Shown here: piece after piece, positions 7,386 through 17,990 of the stretch | How positions within the stretch are numbered: the stretch's first letter is position 1 | How the letters are laid out: the number at the start of each line of letters is the position of its first letter | Origin: an uncultured Algibacter sp. | GTDB lineage: Bacteria; Bacteroidota; Bacteroidia; Flavobacteriales; Flavobacteriaceae | Length of the DNA stretch: 36,482 nt | Assembly: GCF_905480415.1 (NCBI RefSeq) | Contig: NZ_CAJQQI010000117.1 | Location: 1-36,482, forward strand | Reading direction: 5' to 3' | Made by a program: the position numbers and the translations under genes | The notes under the pieces: model-generated | What the model was told of the DNA's origin: nothing | The model's database searches: none | What the model saw: the letters and a program-made list of their open reading frames with translations, nothing else

Positions 7386-7994
7386 TTAGACTTCTTTTAT
7401 GTCAATTTCATAAAGATTGTTAAAAATTTTAAATATAAAATCAGCTTCGTTTTTTCTTATAGAAAGCGTAATCTGGCAGTTCATTTCTAATTTTTGATGA
7501 ATAATATTAAGGGATTTCTCTTTGATAATCCGCATAACGGTATTCATGTTTTTGTAGTCAAAAGAAATCAAATAGTTAATATTAATAGTTTTTTCTATAA
7601 TGTTTGAAGTTTCAAGAATTTGATGTGCACTAGTTTTATATGCATTAATTAAACCACCAACTCCTAATTTGACACCGCCAAAATAGCGAACTACAACAAT
7701 TAAAATATTGGTAACTTCAAAAGATAGGATTTGTCCGTAAATAGGCATGCCTGCAGAATTGCTAGGTTCGCCATCATCATTAGCACGATAGGAGATGGTC
7801 TCTGTACCTAATTGATAGGCGTAACACCAATGTCGGGCAGAATGGTGTTCTTTTTTTAATTGAACTAAATATGATTTAATGTCATCTTCGTTTGTAACAG
7901 GAAAAGCATAACCAAAAAACTTACTGTTTTTGTCTTTAAACAAAACGGGTTCAGGTGCGACATCAATAGTTTTATATGTGTCTTTTTTAATCAA
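7386..7994 (-). CDS. YigZ/IMPACT family protein
   Basis: A 202-residue protein of the YigZ (UPF0029, IMPACT-like) family. The N-terminal domain shows the family block HHSARHWCYAYQLG, RANDDGEPSNSAGMPIYGQI and VVVRYFGGVKLGVGGLINAY between residues about 50 and 125. A short C-terminal domain of ferredoxin-like type follows. Eukaryotic IMPACT regulates translation by blocking Gcn1-Gcn2. The bacterial role is not settled, so the functional claim stops at the family. It lies 5 bp after the HAD gene and ends the minus-strand unit lipoprotein-ribD-HAD-YigZ. Confidence 0.92.
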   Translation of the reverse strand: MIKKDTYKTIDVAPEPVLFKDKNSKFFGYAFPVTNEDDIKSYLVQLKKEHHSARHWCYAYQLGTETISYRANDDGEPSNSAGMPIYGQILSFEVTNILIVVVRYFGGVKLGVGGLINAYKTSAHQILETSNIIEKTININYLISFDYKNMNTVMRIIKEKSLNIIHQKLEMNCQITLSIRKNEADFIFKIFNNLYEIDIKEV

Positions 7995-7999
7995 ATTAT

Positions 8000-8611
8000 T
8001 TAAAATAGGTCTTTCTTAATATCATATAAATTAATAACATCTTCAGTTTCAGGATTGATGTGCCACGTTTTAATCTTCAAAGTATTTGCTGTGTTTATAT
8101 TTTCTTGGTTATCATCAATAAAAAGACACTCCTCAGCTTTGAGTTTATTTTTATTTAAAATAAATTCAAAAATATCTTGATTCGGTTTTACTAAATTTAT
8201 TTCATGAGAAAGGTAGAAGGCATCAAAACAATTTTTGAATTCCTCATAAAATGAAACATGATCTTTTATGTAATCTATATGAAGGGCGTTAGTGTTACTC
8301 AGTAAAATCAATTTATATTTTGAAGATTGTTGTATTGCTTTTAAAAAGTCTAAACGGCTTTCAGGAAAATCTTTAAGCATAAAATTCCAAATATCAATTA
8401 GGGCTTCTTTAGATAATTTAGGAAAGTTTTCAGAATAAAATTCAAGAAACTCATCAGTAGAAATTAATCCTTGCTCATAAAAACTATTAAACCCTAACAT
8501 TTCTTCTGAAAGAGATTCTATTTGAAAGGTTTCTAAGGCATGTTTGTGCGCGGCCTCAATATCTAAATTAACAAATACATTGCCGAAATCGAAAATGATG
8601 GTATTAATCAT
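8000..8611 (-). CDS. HAD-superfamily hydrolase, YihX-like
   Basis: HAD-IA phosphatase of 203 residues. Motif I is FDFGNVFVNLD with nucleophile Asp8. In the second position (usually Asp, the general acid) it has Gly, as in the YihX-like 'FDxGNVLV' branch. Motif II is LLSNTN (about residue 104). Motif III Lys is in LVKPN, and the acidic motif IV is FIDDNQEN (about residue 168). It may act on a small sugar phosphate or nucleotide; the cap is helical. It overlaps the end of ribD by 8 bp. Riboflavin synthesis needs a phosphatase for the RibD product, often a HAD enzyme, so this gene is a plausible candidate, but that is inference from context. Confidence 0.88.
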   Translation of the reverse strand: MINTIIFDFGNVFVNLDIEAAHKHALETFQIESLSEEMLGFNSFYEQGLISTDEFLEFYSENFPKLSKEALIDIWNFMLKDFPESRLDFLKAIQQSSKYKLILLSNTNALHIDYIKDHVSFYEEFKNCFDAFYLSHEINLVKPNQDIFEFILNKNKLKAEECLFIDDNQENINTANTLKIKTWHINPETEDVINLYDIKKDLF

Positions 8612-9608
8612 ATTTGTAATTTTTTAGAGTATCTTTAATAATGTTTTCTTCGGAAATTAATTTCCCTTTGAATTTAGGTGCTTTAATACCTTTTTTGAAT
8701 TCAATCTGTCCAGTAAAGACTCTAGCTTCATCCCAAAGATTGTCATCTATAAATGTTTGTAGTGTTTTTGCACCACCTTCTATGATAACAGAATTAATAT
8801 GCTTTTCAAATAATAAATCACATATTTGTTGAGCCACATTTTTTGAAAAATCAATGTTATTTTTTGAAATTAAAATACTTTCAGCGTCTGCATTAAAGAT
8901 AATATGCCTTTTTGAAAGCTTTTCATTTTTATCAACAATAATTCTAATTGGGTTATTTCCAGTCCAGTCTCTTGCAGTTAAACTTGGGTTGTCTTCAATC
9001 ACAGTGTTTGTTCCAACTAAGATTGCTTGTTCTTCAGCTCTCCATTTATGCACTAACTGTCTAGAAAACACATTGGTAATCCATACAGGTTTTTGTTCGT
9101 TTTTAGTTTCTGGAGCAATAAAGCCATCTTTGGTTTCTGCCCATTTTAAAATAATATAAGGACGTTTTTTATTATGAAATGTAAAAAAGCGTTTATGGTG
9201 ATTTTTACACTCGTTTTCCAAGACACCAACAGTGACGTCACAACCACTTGCTCTTAATTTTTCAATGCCTTTACCGGCGACTTTTATATGGTCATCCACA
9301 CACCCAATAACCACGTTTGGTATTTGATACTTTATAATAAGATCGCTACATGGAGGTGTTTTTCCAAAGTGCGAACACGGTTCGAGAGTTACGTAAAGCG
9401 TGGCTTCTTTTAGTAACGTTTTGTTTTTAACTGAATTGATAGCATTTACTTCTGCGTGATGTCCCCCGTAAGGACTGGTAAATCCTTCACCTATAATACT
9501 GTAGTTATGAACAATTATACTTCCAACCATGGGGTTTGGTCGGGTATTTCCTAAACCATTTTTGGCAATTTGCAAACAGCGCTTTATGTAAACCTCGTGT
9601 TGTGTCAA
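8604..9608 (-). CDS. ribD: Riboflavin biosynthesis deaminase/reductase RibD
   Basis: Bifunctional enzyme of riboflavin synthesis: deaminates the pyrimidine produced by GTP cyclohydrolase II, then reduces its ribosyl side chain with NADPH. The 334-residue protein has the N-terminal zinc deaminase domain with HAE (His51-Glu53), PCSH (Cys78) and the second Cys87 in the TPPC motif, all zinc or catalytic residues. The C-terminal reductase domain (from about residue 147) has RPYIILKWAET and IIEGGAKT. It starts 2 bp after the lipoprotein stop and overlaps the HAD gene. No other riboflavin genes and no FMN riboswitch are visible in the window. Confidence 0.96.
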   Translation of the reverse strand: MTQHEVYIKRCLQIAKNGLGNTRPNPMVGSIIVHNYSIIGEGFTSPYGGHHAEVNAINSVKNKTLLKEATLYVTLEPCSHFGKTPPCSDLIIKYQIPNVVIGCVDDHIKVAGKGIEKLRASGCDVTVGVLENECKNHHKRFFTFHNKKRPYIILKWAETKDGFIAPETKNEQKPVWITNVFSRQLVHKWRAEEQAILVGTNTVIEDNPSLTARDWTGNNPIRIIVDKNEKLSKRHIIFNADAESILISKNNIDFSKNVAQQICDLLFEKHINSVIIEGGAKTLQTFIDDNLWDEARVFTGQIEFKKGIKAPKFKGKLISEENIIKDTLKNYKYD

Positions 9609-9610
9609 TA

Positions 9611-10066
9611 CTAAAATTTAATTTTTACATCTTCAGTTTTGTCAATATTATAGGTGTATGAGAAGCCTAATGCTCTATATGTAATATCACCTATGTATTG
9701 CACTTTTACTTTCTTACTAAACAAACTACCAATTAATCCAACAATACTTTTGTTGCTAAAAACGCTATCAGTAGGAACTTTTGTTTTTAATGGAATTGTA
9801 AATTCCTTTTTTGCGGGTACTTTAAAGCTCTCTGTTGAAACGGATGCCATTTCATTATCATTTACAAATAATTTTATTTCATCAGTTTGTAATTCGCCGC
9901 CAATATCATTGGGGTTTTTGAATAATGCATCTGCAGTAAAAGCAACATACTTCGACGTCGATTCTAAAACCTTAATATTTTCTACACCAATAAATTGAGG
10001 TTTTTCATTTACAGAACAGCTAATAAAAGCGATGCAGATTGTTGATAAGATTATAAGTTTTTTCAT
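9611..10066 (-). CDS. LEA type 2 (WHy-domain) lipoprotein
   Basis: Small exported lipoprotein of 151 residues. The signal sequence ends in a lipobox, IAFISC, with lipidated Cys17 followed by Ser. The remainder looks like one immunoglobulin-like WHy/LEA-2 domain. It has the pattern of alternating strands with a central 'NPNDIGG' turn, a KEFTIPLKTKVPTDS strand pair, and a hydrophobic C-terminal strand pair. Such domains are found in stress-related proteins and flavobacterial outer-membrane lipoproteins; no molecular activity is known to me. It leads the ribD unit on the minus strand and is divergent from the GNAT gene 41 bp away. Confidence 0.7.
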   Translation of the reverse strand: MKKLIILSTICIAFISCSVNEKPQFIGVENIKVLESTSKYVAFTADALFKNPNDIGGELQTDEIKLFVNDNEMASVSTESFKVPAKKEFTIPLKTKVPTDSVFSNKSIVGLIGSLFSKKVKVQYIGDITYRALGFSYTYNIDKTEDVKIKF

Positions 10067-10107
10067 TTCAATTTTTTTCGATTTAACGTATCTTCACTGC
10101 TTTAAAA

Positions 10108-10607
10108 GTGCCAATTAAAGTGAGTAAAGATACTATAGTTATTCGAGAAATTGAACCTCAAGATAATGCGCAATTAGAGCAAGTGATTAGAGGGTGTTTT
10201 CATGAGTTTGAAATTCCTTTAGAAGGCACAGCCTATTCTGACACTGAAACACCAATGATGTTTGAATCTTATCAAAATGATAATGATGTGTATTTTGTGA
10301 TTGGTACTAGCGGAGAAATTTTGGGAGGAGGAGGCGTTAAACCTTTAAAGGATTTTGAAAGCGAGGTTTGCGAAATTCAAAAAATGTATTTTTCACCTAA
10401 ATTAAGAGGAAAAGGTTATGGAAGAGCATTGTTTGAAAAATGCATGCAAACAGCTAAAGATTTGGGATATAAACAATGTTATTTAGAATCTGCATCACAA
10501 CTCAAAGCAGCTATCCATATTTATGAGAGCTACGGATTTAAACATCTAGAAAAGGAACTAGGTAATACTGGGCACTATTCGTGTGGTGTATGGATGATTA
10601 AAGATTT

Positions 10608-10611
<4 letters not shown>
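10108..10611 (+). CDS. GNAT N-acetyltransferase
   Basis: Single-domain GNAT acetyltransferase of up to 167 residues. The acetyl-CoA binding loop reads LRGKGYGRAL (about residues 98-107), preceded by the strand KMYFSP and followed by the C-terminal AAIHIYESYGFK motif. The substrate is not identifiable. The start is uncertain because no ATG exists: GTG at 10108 and GTG at 10120 are both in frame and before the conserved IVIREIEPQDN segment; I keep the longer. It overlaps prmC by 4 bp (ATGA), so GNAT, prmC and ligA form one unit. A modification enzyme next to PrmC could act on the translation apparatus, which is speculation. Confidence 0.85.
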
Positions 10612-13459
<2,848 letters not shown>

Positions 13460-13514
13460 TTACATCTTTTTATCGATTAAATGTAAATTTTAACGTTTAA
13501 TTGTAAAATTTTAT

Positions 13515-13522
13515 TATATTTG
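13515..13522 (+). promoter_or_regulatory. TAnnTTTG promoter box
   Basis: TATATTTG lies 23 nt before the ATG of the membrane protein gene and matches the Bacteroidota -7 consensus. A TTTAACG motif at 13489-13495 is 19 bp upstream, where the -33 element would be. Confidence 0.55.
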
Positions 13523-13545
13523 TATTTCAATATAAAATTAGTCCC

Positions 13546-14283
13546 ATGTACAAGTCGAAAGTCTTAATAAGTTTTGTTTTGATATTTTATTTATTATTTG
13601 CAGTTTTTGAATTTAGCGGTTATGAAATAATGGCATATTATTTTAATTCATTAATTGCACCATTAATAACAGTCCTTTACATTGTATTTATCGAGCGGAA
13701 AAGTAAATTGTTTTTGATGTTTTTAATATGCTATTCTTTCCCTGATATATTGGGTTTAGTCATTCGTAACATGCCACATGATGAGTCATTAAAACTTTAC
13801 GATTTTCAGTATTATCTAGGTAATGCATTATACATTTTAGCTTATCTTCTACTATCCATTAAAATTATTAAATCTCTTAATTTTAAGCAAATTTTAAAAT
13901 ATTTTAAAACACATGTAATAGTTTTGAGTCTATTAAATATTTACTTATTGTTTGTATTACATACTATAATTAATCCAAACCTAGTTAGAGCAAGTGATTA
14001 TTATTTAGAATTATCTTATAACATAATAGTATTTTTATTACTGTCTATGGCCTTATTAAATTATTTTTATAAAGACAATAAAAAAGCACTTTATTTATTT
14101 TTGGGTGCTTTATGTATTGTTTTTTCGGAGGTATTAGATATTGCATATATATACGTAGATCAAAGATGCTCTCTAAATATTTTAGCTACAACTCTTGCTC
14201 TGGGAGCCTTTCATTTCCTTTATCAGCAATCAAAATTACTAAATATTGAAAACGAACAAGGAAAATATGTAGTTTTAGAATAA
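13546..14283 (+). CDS. Multi-pass membrane protein, distantly YhhN-like
   Basis: Integral inner-membrane protein of 245 residues with about eight hydrophobic segments (roughly 6-26, 33-49, 55-73, 89-106, 121-142, 153-172, 179-199, 210-226) and a short hydrophilic C-terminal tail. I do not recognise it firmly. The topology and two acidic spots inside hydrophobic segments (SFPDILGL near residue 64 and FSEVLDIAY near residue 192) resemble the YhhN/TMEM86 lysoplasmalogenase family, where such acids are conserved, but the match is too loose to name the gene. It has its own promoter box and stands alone between ligA and a region of gene decay. Confidence 0.65.
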   Translation: MYKSKVLISFVLIFYLLFAVFEFSGYEIMAYYFNSLIAPLITVLYIVFIERKSKLFLMFLICYSFPDILGLVIRNMPHDESLKLYDFQYYLGNALYILAYLLLSIKIIKSLNFKQILKYFKTHVIVLSLLNIYLLFVLHTIINPNLVRASDYYLELSYNIIVFLLLSMALLNYFYKDNKKALYLFLGALCIVFSEVLDIAYIYVDQRCSLNILATTLALGAFHFLYQQSKLLNIENEQGKYVVLE

Positions 14284-14313
14284 TAGTTAAGCTTTCTTTA
14301 AAATTGATGTATC

Positions 14314-14684
14314 TTATTTGAATAAGAAAAGAATTATAGCATAAAGTGTAAATGTAAGTATGGCTAAGCTTAAAAGTAAACGACTATAGTTTTTTACTTC
14401 CACTACTAATCGTCTGGTATGCATAAAAATGGCGCCTTCAATAAGACCTAAAGTTAGCCCATAAAGAATCAAAACAGTTTTTGGAATAAGAAGCTATATT
14501 CTAGTAAAAAGCTCTTAAATGCCACTGCAATTCTTTCAACAGATTCTATGCCTAATGTTTTAAATATATAAATACTTTTTCGGGTGTTTAAAAAAACGTA
14601 ACATGTAAGGGTTAAATTAAAATTCTTGTTACTAAAAGCTGCGATGTTAAAGGAAAGTGTTTTTTCGTAATTAAGGCAGTAGAG
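14314..14684 (-). pseudogene. Frameshifted remnant of a membrane protein gene
   Basis: Two minus-strand reading frames lie end to end here with no usable start codon. The first is open for 71 codons from 14684 down to a TGA at 14469-14471. It reads like a soluble or peripheral segment (for example NLTLTCYVFLNTRKS and GIESVERIAVAFKSFLLEY). The second is open for 59 codons from 14493 to a TAA at 14314-14316 and encodes two clear transmembrane helices around a charged HTRRLVVEVKN loop. Joining them needs one frameshift between 14472 and 14493. Open frames this long are unlikely by chance in DNA this AT-rich. The family is not recognised. The rest of the 14284-14732 gap shows nothing else. Confidence 0.5.
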
Positions 14685-14732
14685 TTAAATACTTAGACGT
14701 ATTTCAAATCAATTCTTAACTTAAAAAAGTGA

Positions 14733-15650
14733 CTAAACTATTATAGAAGTTCCATTTACAGATTTGTTTTTATCTGAATCAAAATAAAAATCTATTTTGC
14801 CTAAGTTTATGCCGTAACAACCCACTTGGTTAACTAACATATTTTTGTTGTCTATATTCTTAACAATAGTTGGTTTTGGAAGAAAAGTATGCGTGTGTCC
14901 ACCAATGATTAAATCGATATCTCTTGTAGCTTTGGCTAGAGATAAATCGCTTATTTTATCTGAGTTATTTCCATAATGATAGCCTAAATGAGATAAGCAG
15001 ATAATTAAATCACAACCCTCTTCTGTTTTTAAAACTCTAGTCATATCTTGGCTAATTTCAATAGGGTTCAAATACTTTGTCTCTTTAAACATACTAGGTG
15101 ATACCAAGCCATCAAGTTCAATACCTAAACCAAATACACCTATTTTAATACCATCTTTTTTAAATACTTTATAAGGTTTGGTGTGTGTATCCATTATAGT
15201 ATTTGAAAAATCGTAATTCGCAGTTATAAATTGAAATTCTGCATGGGGTAGTTGAGCATACAAGCCATCAATTCCATTATCAAAATCATGATTCCCAATA
15301 GTCGCCGCGTCATACTTTAACATGCTCATTAATTTAAACTCCAATTCACCCCCGTAATAATTAAAATATGGAGTTCCTTGAAAAATATCACCAGCATCAA
15401 GTAATAGTGTGTTCGAGTTCTCTTTTCGTATAGATTCAATCAGACTAGCACGTCGTGCTACTCCACCTGTGTTAGGATTTCTGCCCTCTTCAGATCCAAA
15501 AGTGTCTATGTGACTATGTACATCGTTAGTATGGAGAATGGTAATTTTAGTGGTTTTTACTGCACTAGTAAATGATTGCAAACCTAGACTACCTAGTGTG
15601 ACTAAAGCTGTTCCTGCCGATGTTTTCTGAATAAAATCTCTACGCTTCAT
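14733..15650 (-). CDS. 5'-nucleotidase metallophosphatase domain protein
   Basis: Exported metallophosphoesterase of 305 residues, corresponding to the N-terminal catalytic half of UshA/5'-nucleotidase enzymes that release phosphate from nucleotides. It begins with a twin-arginine-type signal (KRRDFIQK followed by a hydrophobic stretch to about residue 30). The metal-binding motifs appear in order: HTNDVHSH (about 40-47), GDIFQGTPYFNYYGGE, GNHDFDNG, SHLGYHYG and GGHTHTF. The C-terminal substrate-recognition domain is absent from this chain and is encoded by the gene immediately upstream, 2 bp away. The two proteins presumably work together. Confidence 0.9.
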   Translation of the reverse strand: MKRRDFIQKTSAGTALVTLGSLGLQSFTSAVKTTKITILHTNDVHSHIDTFGSEEGRNPNTGGVARRASLIESIRKENSNTLLLDAGDIFQGTPYFNYYGGELEFKLMSMLKYDAATIGNHDFDNGIDGLYAQLPHAEFQFITANYDFSNTIMDTHTKPYKVFKKDGIKIGVFGLGIELDGLVSPSMFKETKYLNPIEISQDMTRVLKTEEGCDLIICLSHLGYHYGNNSDKISDLSLAKATRDIDLIIGGHTHTFLPKPTIVKNIDNKNMLVNQVGCYGINLGKIDFYFDSDKNKSVNGTSIIV

Positions 15651-15652
15651 AA

Positions 15653-16411
15653 TTATTTTGTTTGAATAAATCTATCGTCAATAACAGGGTTTATGGTGTC
15701 GAGTTTGTAAAACTTATCGATTATAGCATTTCTAATTTTATAATTTAAATAATAAACGCTGTCGTTCGGTTTGAAAAAGCGCATATTATCACCACCATTA
15801 TATAAGTAGTCGCTAGTAGCAACATAATAGGTTTTATTCTGCTTGATTTTTTCTCCTTTTATTTTGGCATCCACTACTTCGAAATCTTTGTTTAAAATCA
15901 ATTTCAGTTTAGAAATAGGGTGAGCTCTTTTCGCTCTTCTTAAATAATCTATTAAACTATCCATTTGAGTGCCTTTCAGAGCTATGACCACAACACTGTT
16001 TTCAAAGGGCATTAATTGAAATGCAGTTCTTTTTGATACATGCCCTCTGTTTAAAGATGATCTTATACCGCCATGGTTAAGTAATACCATATCTATGTCG
16101 TATCCTGTTCTGCTTTTAAAAACTGGATTTGCTTCACTATATATCGCATCTACCATAAAATTACCTAAAGCAGTGTTTAACTCTCCATCATTTTTTGAAA
16201 AGGTACTTGTAGAATATGCTAAAACACTATCTAGATCTTTTTGAATATTATCTCTATACGGTTTTACAAAAGCCTCAATATCAATATCAATAGGGATCGT
16301 GTCTGTGATTTGAATTTGCTTTCCTTCGATTTTAGAAAGCTGTAATTTTTCTTCTTTACAATTCAATAAAACAAAAAAATATAACAAAAAAAATAAATGT
16401 GTAAACCTCAT
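15653..16411 (-). CDS. 5'-nucleotidase C-terminal domain lipoprotein
   Basis: Lipoprotein of 252 residues made of the C-terminal (substrate-specificity) domain of 5'-nucleotidases without the metal-binding domain. Signature segments are NTALGNFMVDAIYSE, VLLNHGGIRSSL, LMPFENSVVVIALKG and the late YLYNGGDNMRFF, which in the full enzyme stack on the base and orient the nucleotide. The frame runs back to 16519, but the ATG at 16411 gives a signal peptide with lipobox VLLNC (Cys18), so I choose it. It precedes the metallophosphatase gene by 2 bp. The chosen start also avoids overlap with the divergent gene at 16470. Confidence 0.88.
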   Translation of the reverse strand: MRFTHLFFLLYFFVLLNCKEEKLQLSKIEGKQIQITDTIPIDIDIEAFVKPYRDNIQKDLDSVLAYSTSTFSKNDGELNTALGNFMVDAIYSEANPVFKSRTGYDIDMVLLNHGGIRSSLNRGHVSKRTAFQLMPFENSVVVIALKGTQMDSLIDYLRRAKRAHPISKLKLILNKDFEVVDAKIKGEKIKQNKTYYVATSDYLYNGGDNMRFFKPNDSVYYLNYKIRNAIIDKFYKLDTINPVIDDRFIQTK

Positions 16412-16434
16412 AATATAAAAAGAAAATTTGAATG

Positions 16435-16451
16435 TACTTTTGTTACCTTTG
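16435..16451 (+). promoter_or_regulatory. Two tandem TAnnTTTG boxes
   Basis: TACTTTTG (16435-16442) and TACCTTTG (16444-16451) are two matches to the -7 consensus with a one-base gap. The second leaves 18 nt to the ATG at 16470. They sit in the divergent gap between the split nucleotidase genes and the DUF6913-like gene and probably drive the latter and dapA. Confidence 0.55.
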
Positions 16452-16469
16452 GACAAAGCATAAAGATAA

Positions 16470-16988
16470 ATGATTTTAAAGGGTTTTAAAGAAAAATCTA
16501 ATAAAAAGTACTTAAACAAATTGTTATCTGAGAGACAAGTAAATGTTGAGGGTAATAAGTTAATTAGTTTAGGGATTATCTTTAATAGTGATGAAATTCA
16601 TGATTTTGAATCATTTCGAAAACTATCTGAATTTTTAAAAGTTAGACCAAATAAATTAAAAATCATTGCATTTTCCGAAAGCAATAAAAATGATTTAAAT
16701 GCGTGGGATGAATGTTATAACTTAAAAGATTTTGGATGGAGAGGAAAGCTTAAAAGTGCTGATTTACAAGAGTTTTTGGATTTACCGTTTGACATTCTGA
16801 TTAGTTATTATGAAAAAGATGTTTTAGAATTGAAATTAATGACTGCTAAGTCAAAAGCAAAATTTAAAATAGGCATCTTACAAACAGATGAGCGCTTAAA
16901 CGATTTGATTATTAAAACAAGTCTAAAACAGTTAGGGTTGTTTAAGAAAGAAGTTTATAAGTACTTAAGTATATTAAATAAAATATAG
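16470..16988 (+). CDS. DUF6913-like protein of unknown function
   Basis: Soluble protein of 172 residues with no signal peptide or membrane segment. I recognise it as the flavobacterial family DUF6913 that often sits beside dapA; confidence in the family number is moderate. It is rich in Lys and Leu, with a basic N-terminus ([19 protein letters not shown]), an alternating strand/helix centre ([23 protein letters not shown]) and a [29 protein letters not shown] segment. No catalytic motif is evident. It is followed after 5 bp by dapA and shares its promoter, which suggests a link to that locus but no known function. Confidence 0.72.
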   Translation: MILKGFKEKSNKKYLNKLLSERQVNVEGNKLISLGIIFNSDEIHDFESFRKLSEFLKVRPNKLKIIAFSESNKNDLNAWDECYNLKDFGWRGKLKSADLQEFLDLPFDILISYYEKDVLELKLMTAKSKAKFKIGILQTDERLNDLIIKTSLKQLGLFKKEVYKYLSILNKI

Positions 16989-16993
16989 TAAGA

Positions 16994-17872
16994 ATGAATA
17001 ATAGGTTTTTAGGAACTGGAGTGGCGTTGGTAACCCCTTTTAAGGCAGATTTAAGTATAGATCATGAAGCCTTAGCACATATTGTGGATTTTAACATTGA
17101 TGGGGGTATAGAATATCTTGTAATTTGTGGAACAACGGGAGAAAGTGTAACGCTTACAAAACAAGAAAAAAAGGATGTTGTAGCCACTATTTATAAAGCT
17201 AATAATGGAAGAGTGCCTATGGTTTTGGGTATTGGAGGCAACAATACCATTCAAGTTGTTGAAGAAATAAAAGCAACTGATTTGAGTGAGATAGATGCTA
17301 TTTTATCGGTGGCGCCATATTACAGTAAGCCTACTCAAGAAGGTATTTATCAGCATTTTAAGGCTATTTCAGAAGCTTCTCCAATAGATGTTATTTTGTA
17401 TAATGTGCCAGGACGTACTTCAAAAAACATTGAAGTAGAAACGACTTTGAGACTAGCAAACGATTTCAAAAATGTTATTGGGGTTAAAGAGGCAGGAAAT
17501 AATATGTCTCAATATTTAGAGTTAATTAAAAATAAGCCAGAAGATTTTTTAATAATTTCTGGTGACGATGATTTGGCTCTTGGCGTAACTTTGGCAGGCG
17601 GATCTGGAGTGATTTCAGTGATAGGACAAGCATTTCCAAAAGAGTTTTCGAATATGATTCGTTTAGGTTTGAAAGGTGATGCTAAAGAAAGTTATAAATT
17701 GCACTTTAAGCTTATGGACATTATAAGTTTTATTTTTGAAGAGAATAACCCTGCAGGAATTAAAGCGGTTTTTGAGGCTTTAAATTTATGCCAAGATACG
17801 GTTAGATTGCCGTTGGTGCCAGCTTCGAATATTTTAAAAGAAAAAATAGCAAATTTCGTTAAAGCATTTTAG
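16994..17872 (+). CDS. dapA: 4-hydroxy-tetrahydrodipicolinate synthase DapA
   Basis: Condenses pyruvate with aspartate semialdehyde, the first committed step to diaminopimelate and lysine. The 292-residue TIM-barrel protein has all catalytic residues in place: Lys165 in GVKEAGN forms the Schiff base, Tyr136 in LYNVPGRT is the proton relay, and Thr47-Thr48 are in CGTTGES. The [11 protein letters not shown]-terminal motif fixes the start. It is 5 bp downstream of the DUF6913-like gene. dapF is also in the window but in a separate transcription unit. Confidence 0.97.
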   Translation: MNNRFLGTGVALVTPFKADLSIDHEALAHIVDFNIDGGIEYLVICGTTGESVTLTKQEKKDVVATIYKANNGRVPMVLGIGGNNTIQVVEEIKATDLSEIDAILSVAPYYSKPTQEGIYQHFKAISEASPIDVILYNVPGRTSKNIEVETTLRLANDFKNVIGVKEAGNNMSQYLELIKNKPEDFLIISGDDDLALGVTLAGGSGVISVIGQAFPKEFSNMIRLGLKGDAKESYKLHFKLMDIISFIFEENNPAGIKAVFEALNLCQDTVRLPLVPASNILKEKIANFVKAF

Positions 17873-17963
17873 ATTGTTAAATATTACTTAAACCTTACAA
17901 TTACTTACATTAAGGAACTATTTTAGCCTTGAAATAATATTTTTAAAATCCATATTAATAGCG

Positions 17964-17971
17964 TATTTTTG
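17964..17971 (+). promoter_or_regulatory. TAnnTTTG promoter box of bamD
   Basis: TATTTTTG matches the -7 consensus and lies 19 nt before the bamD ATG, within a 118-bp gap after dapA. It is the likely promoter for the bamD to recN series. Confidence 0.55.
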
Positions 17972-17990
17972 CATGCTGTATTAAAAATCT

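Noticed and set aside
9200-10066. FMN riboswitch controlling ribD
   Set aside because: ribD is internal to an operon behind a lipoprotein gene, and I find no space or recognisable conserved RFN segments upstream.
16412-16519. N-terminal extension of the 5'-nucleotidase C-terminal domain protein
   Set aside because: The extension would place a basic, non-signal stretch before an obvious lipoprotein signal and overlap the divergent gene; the ATG at 16411 is better.
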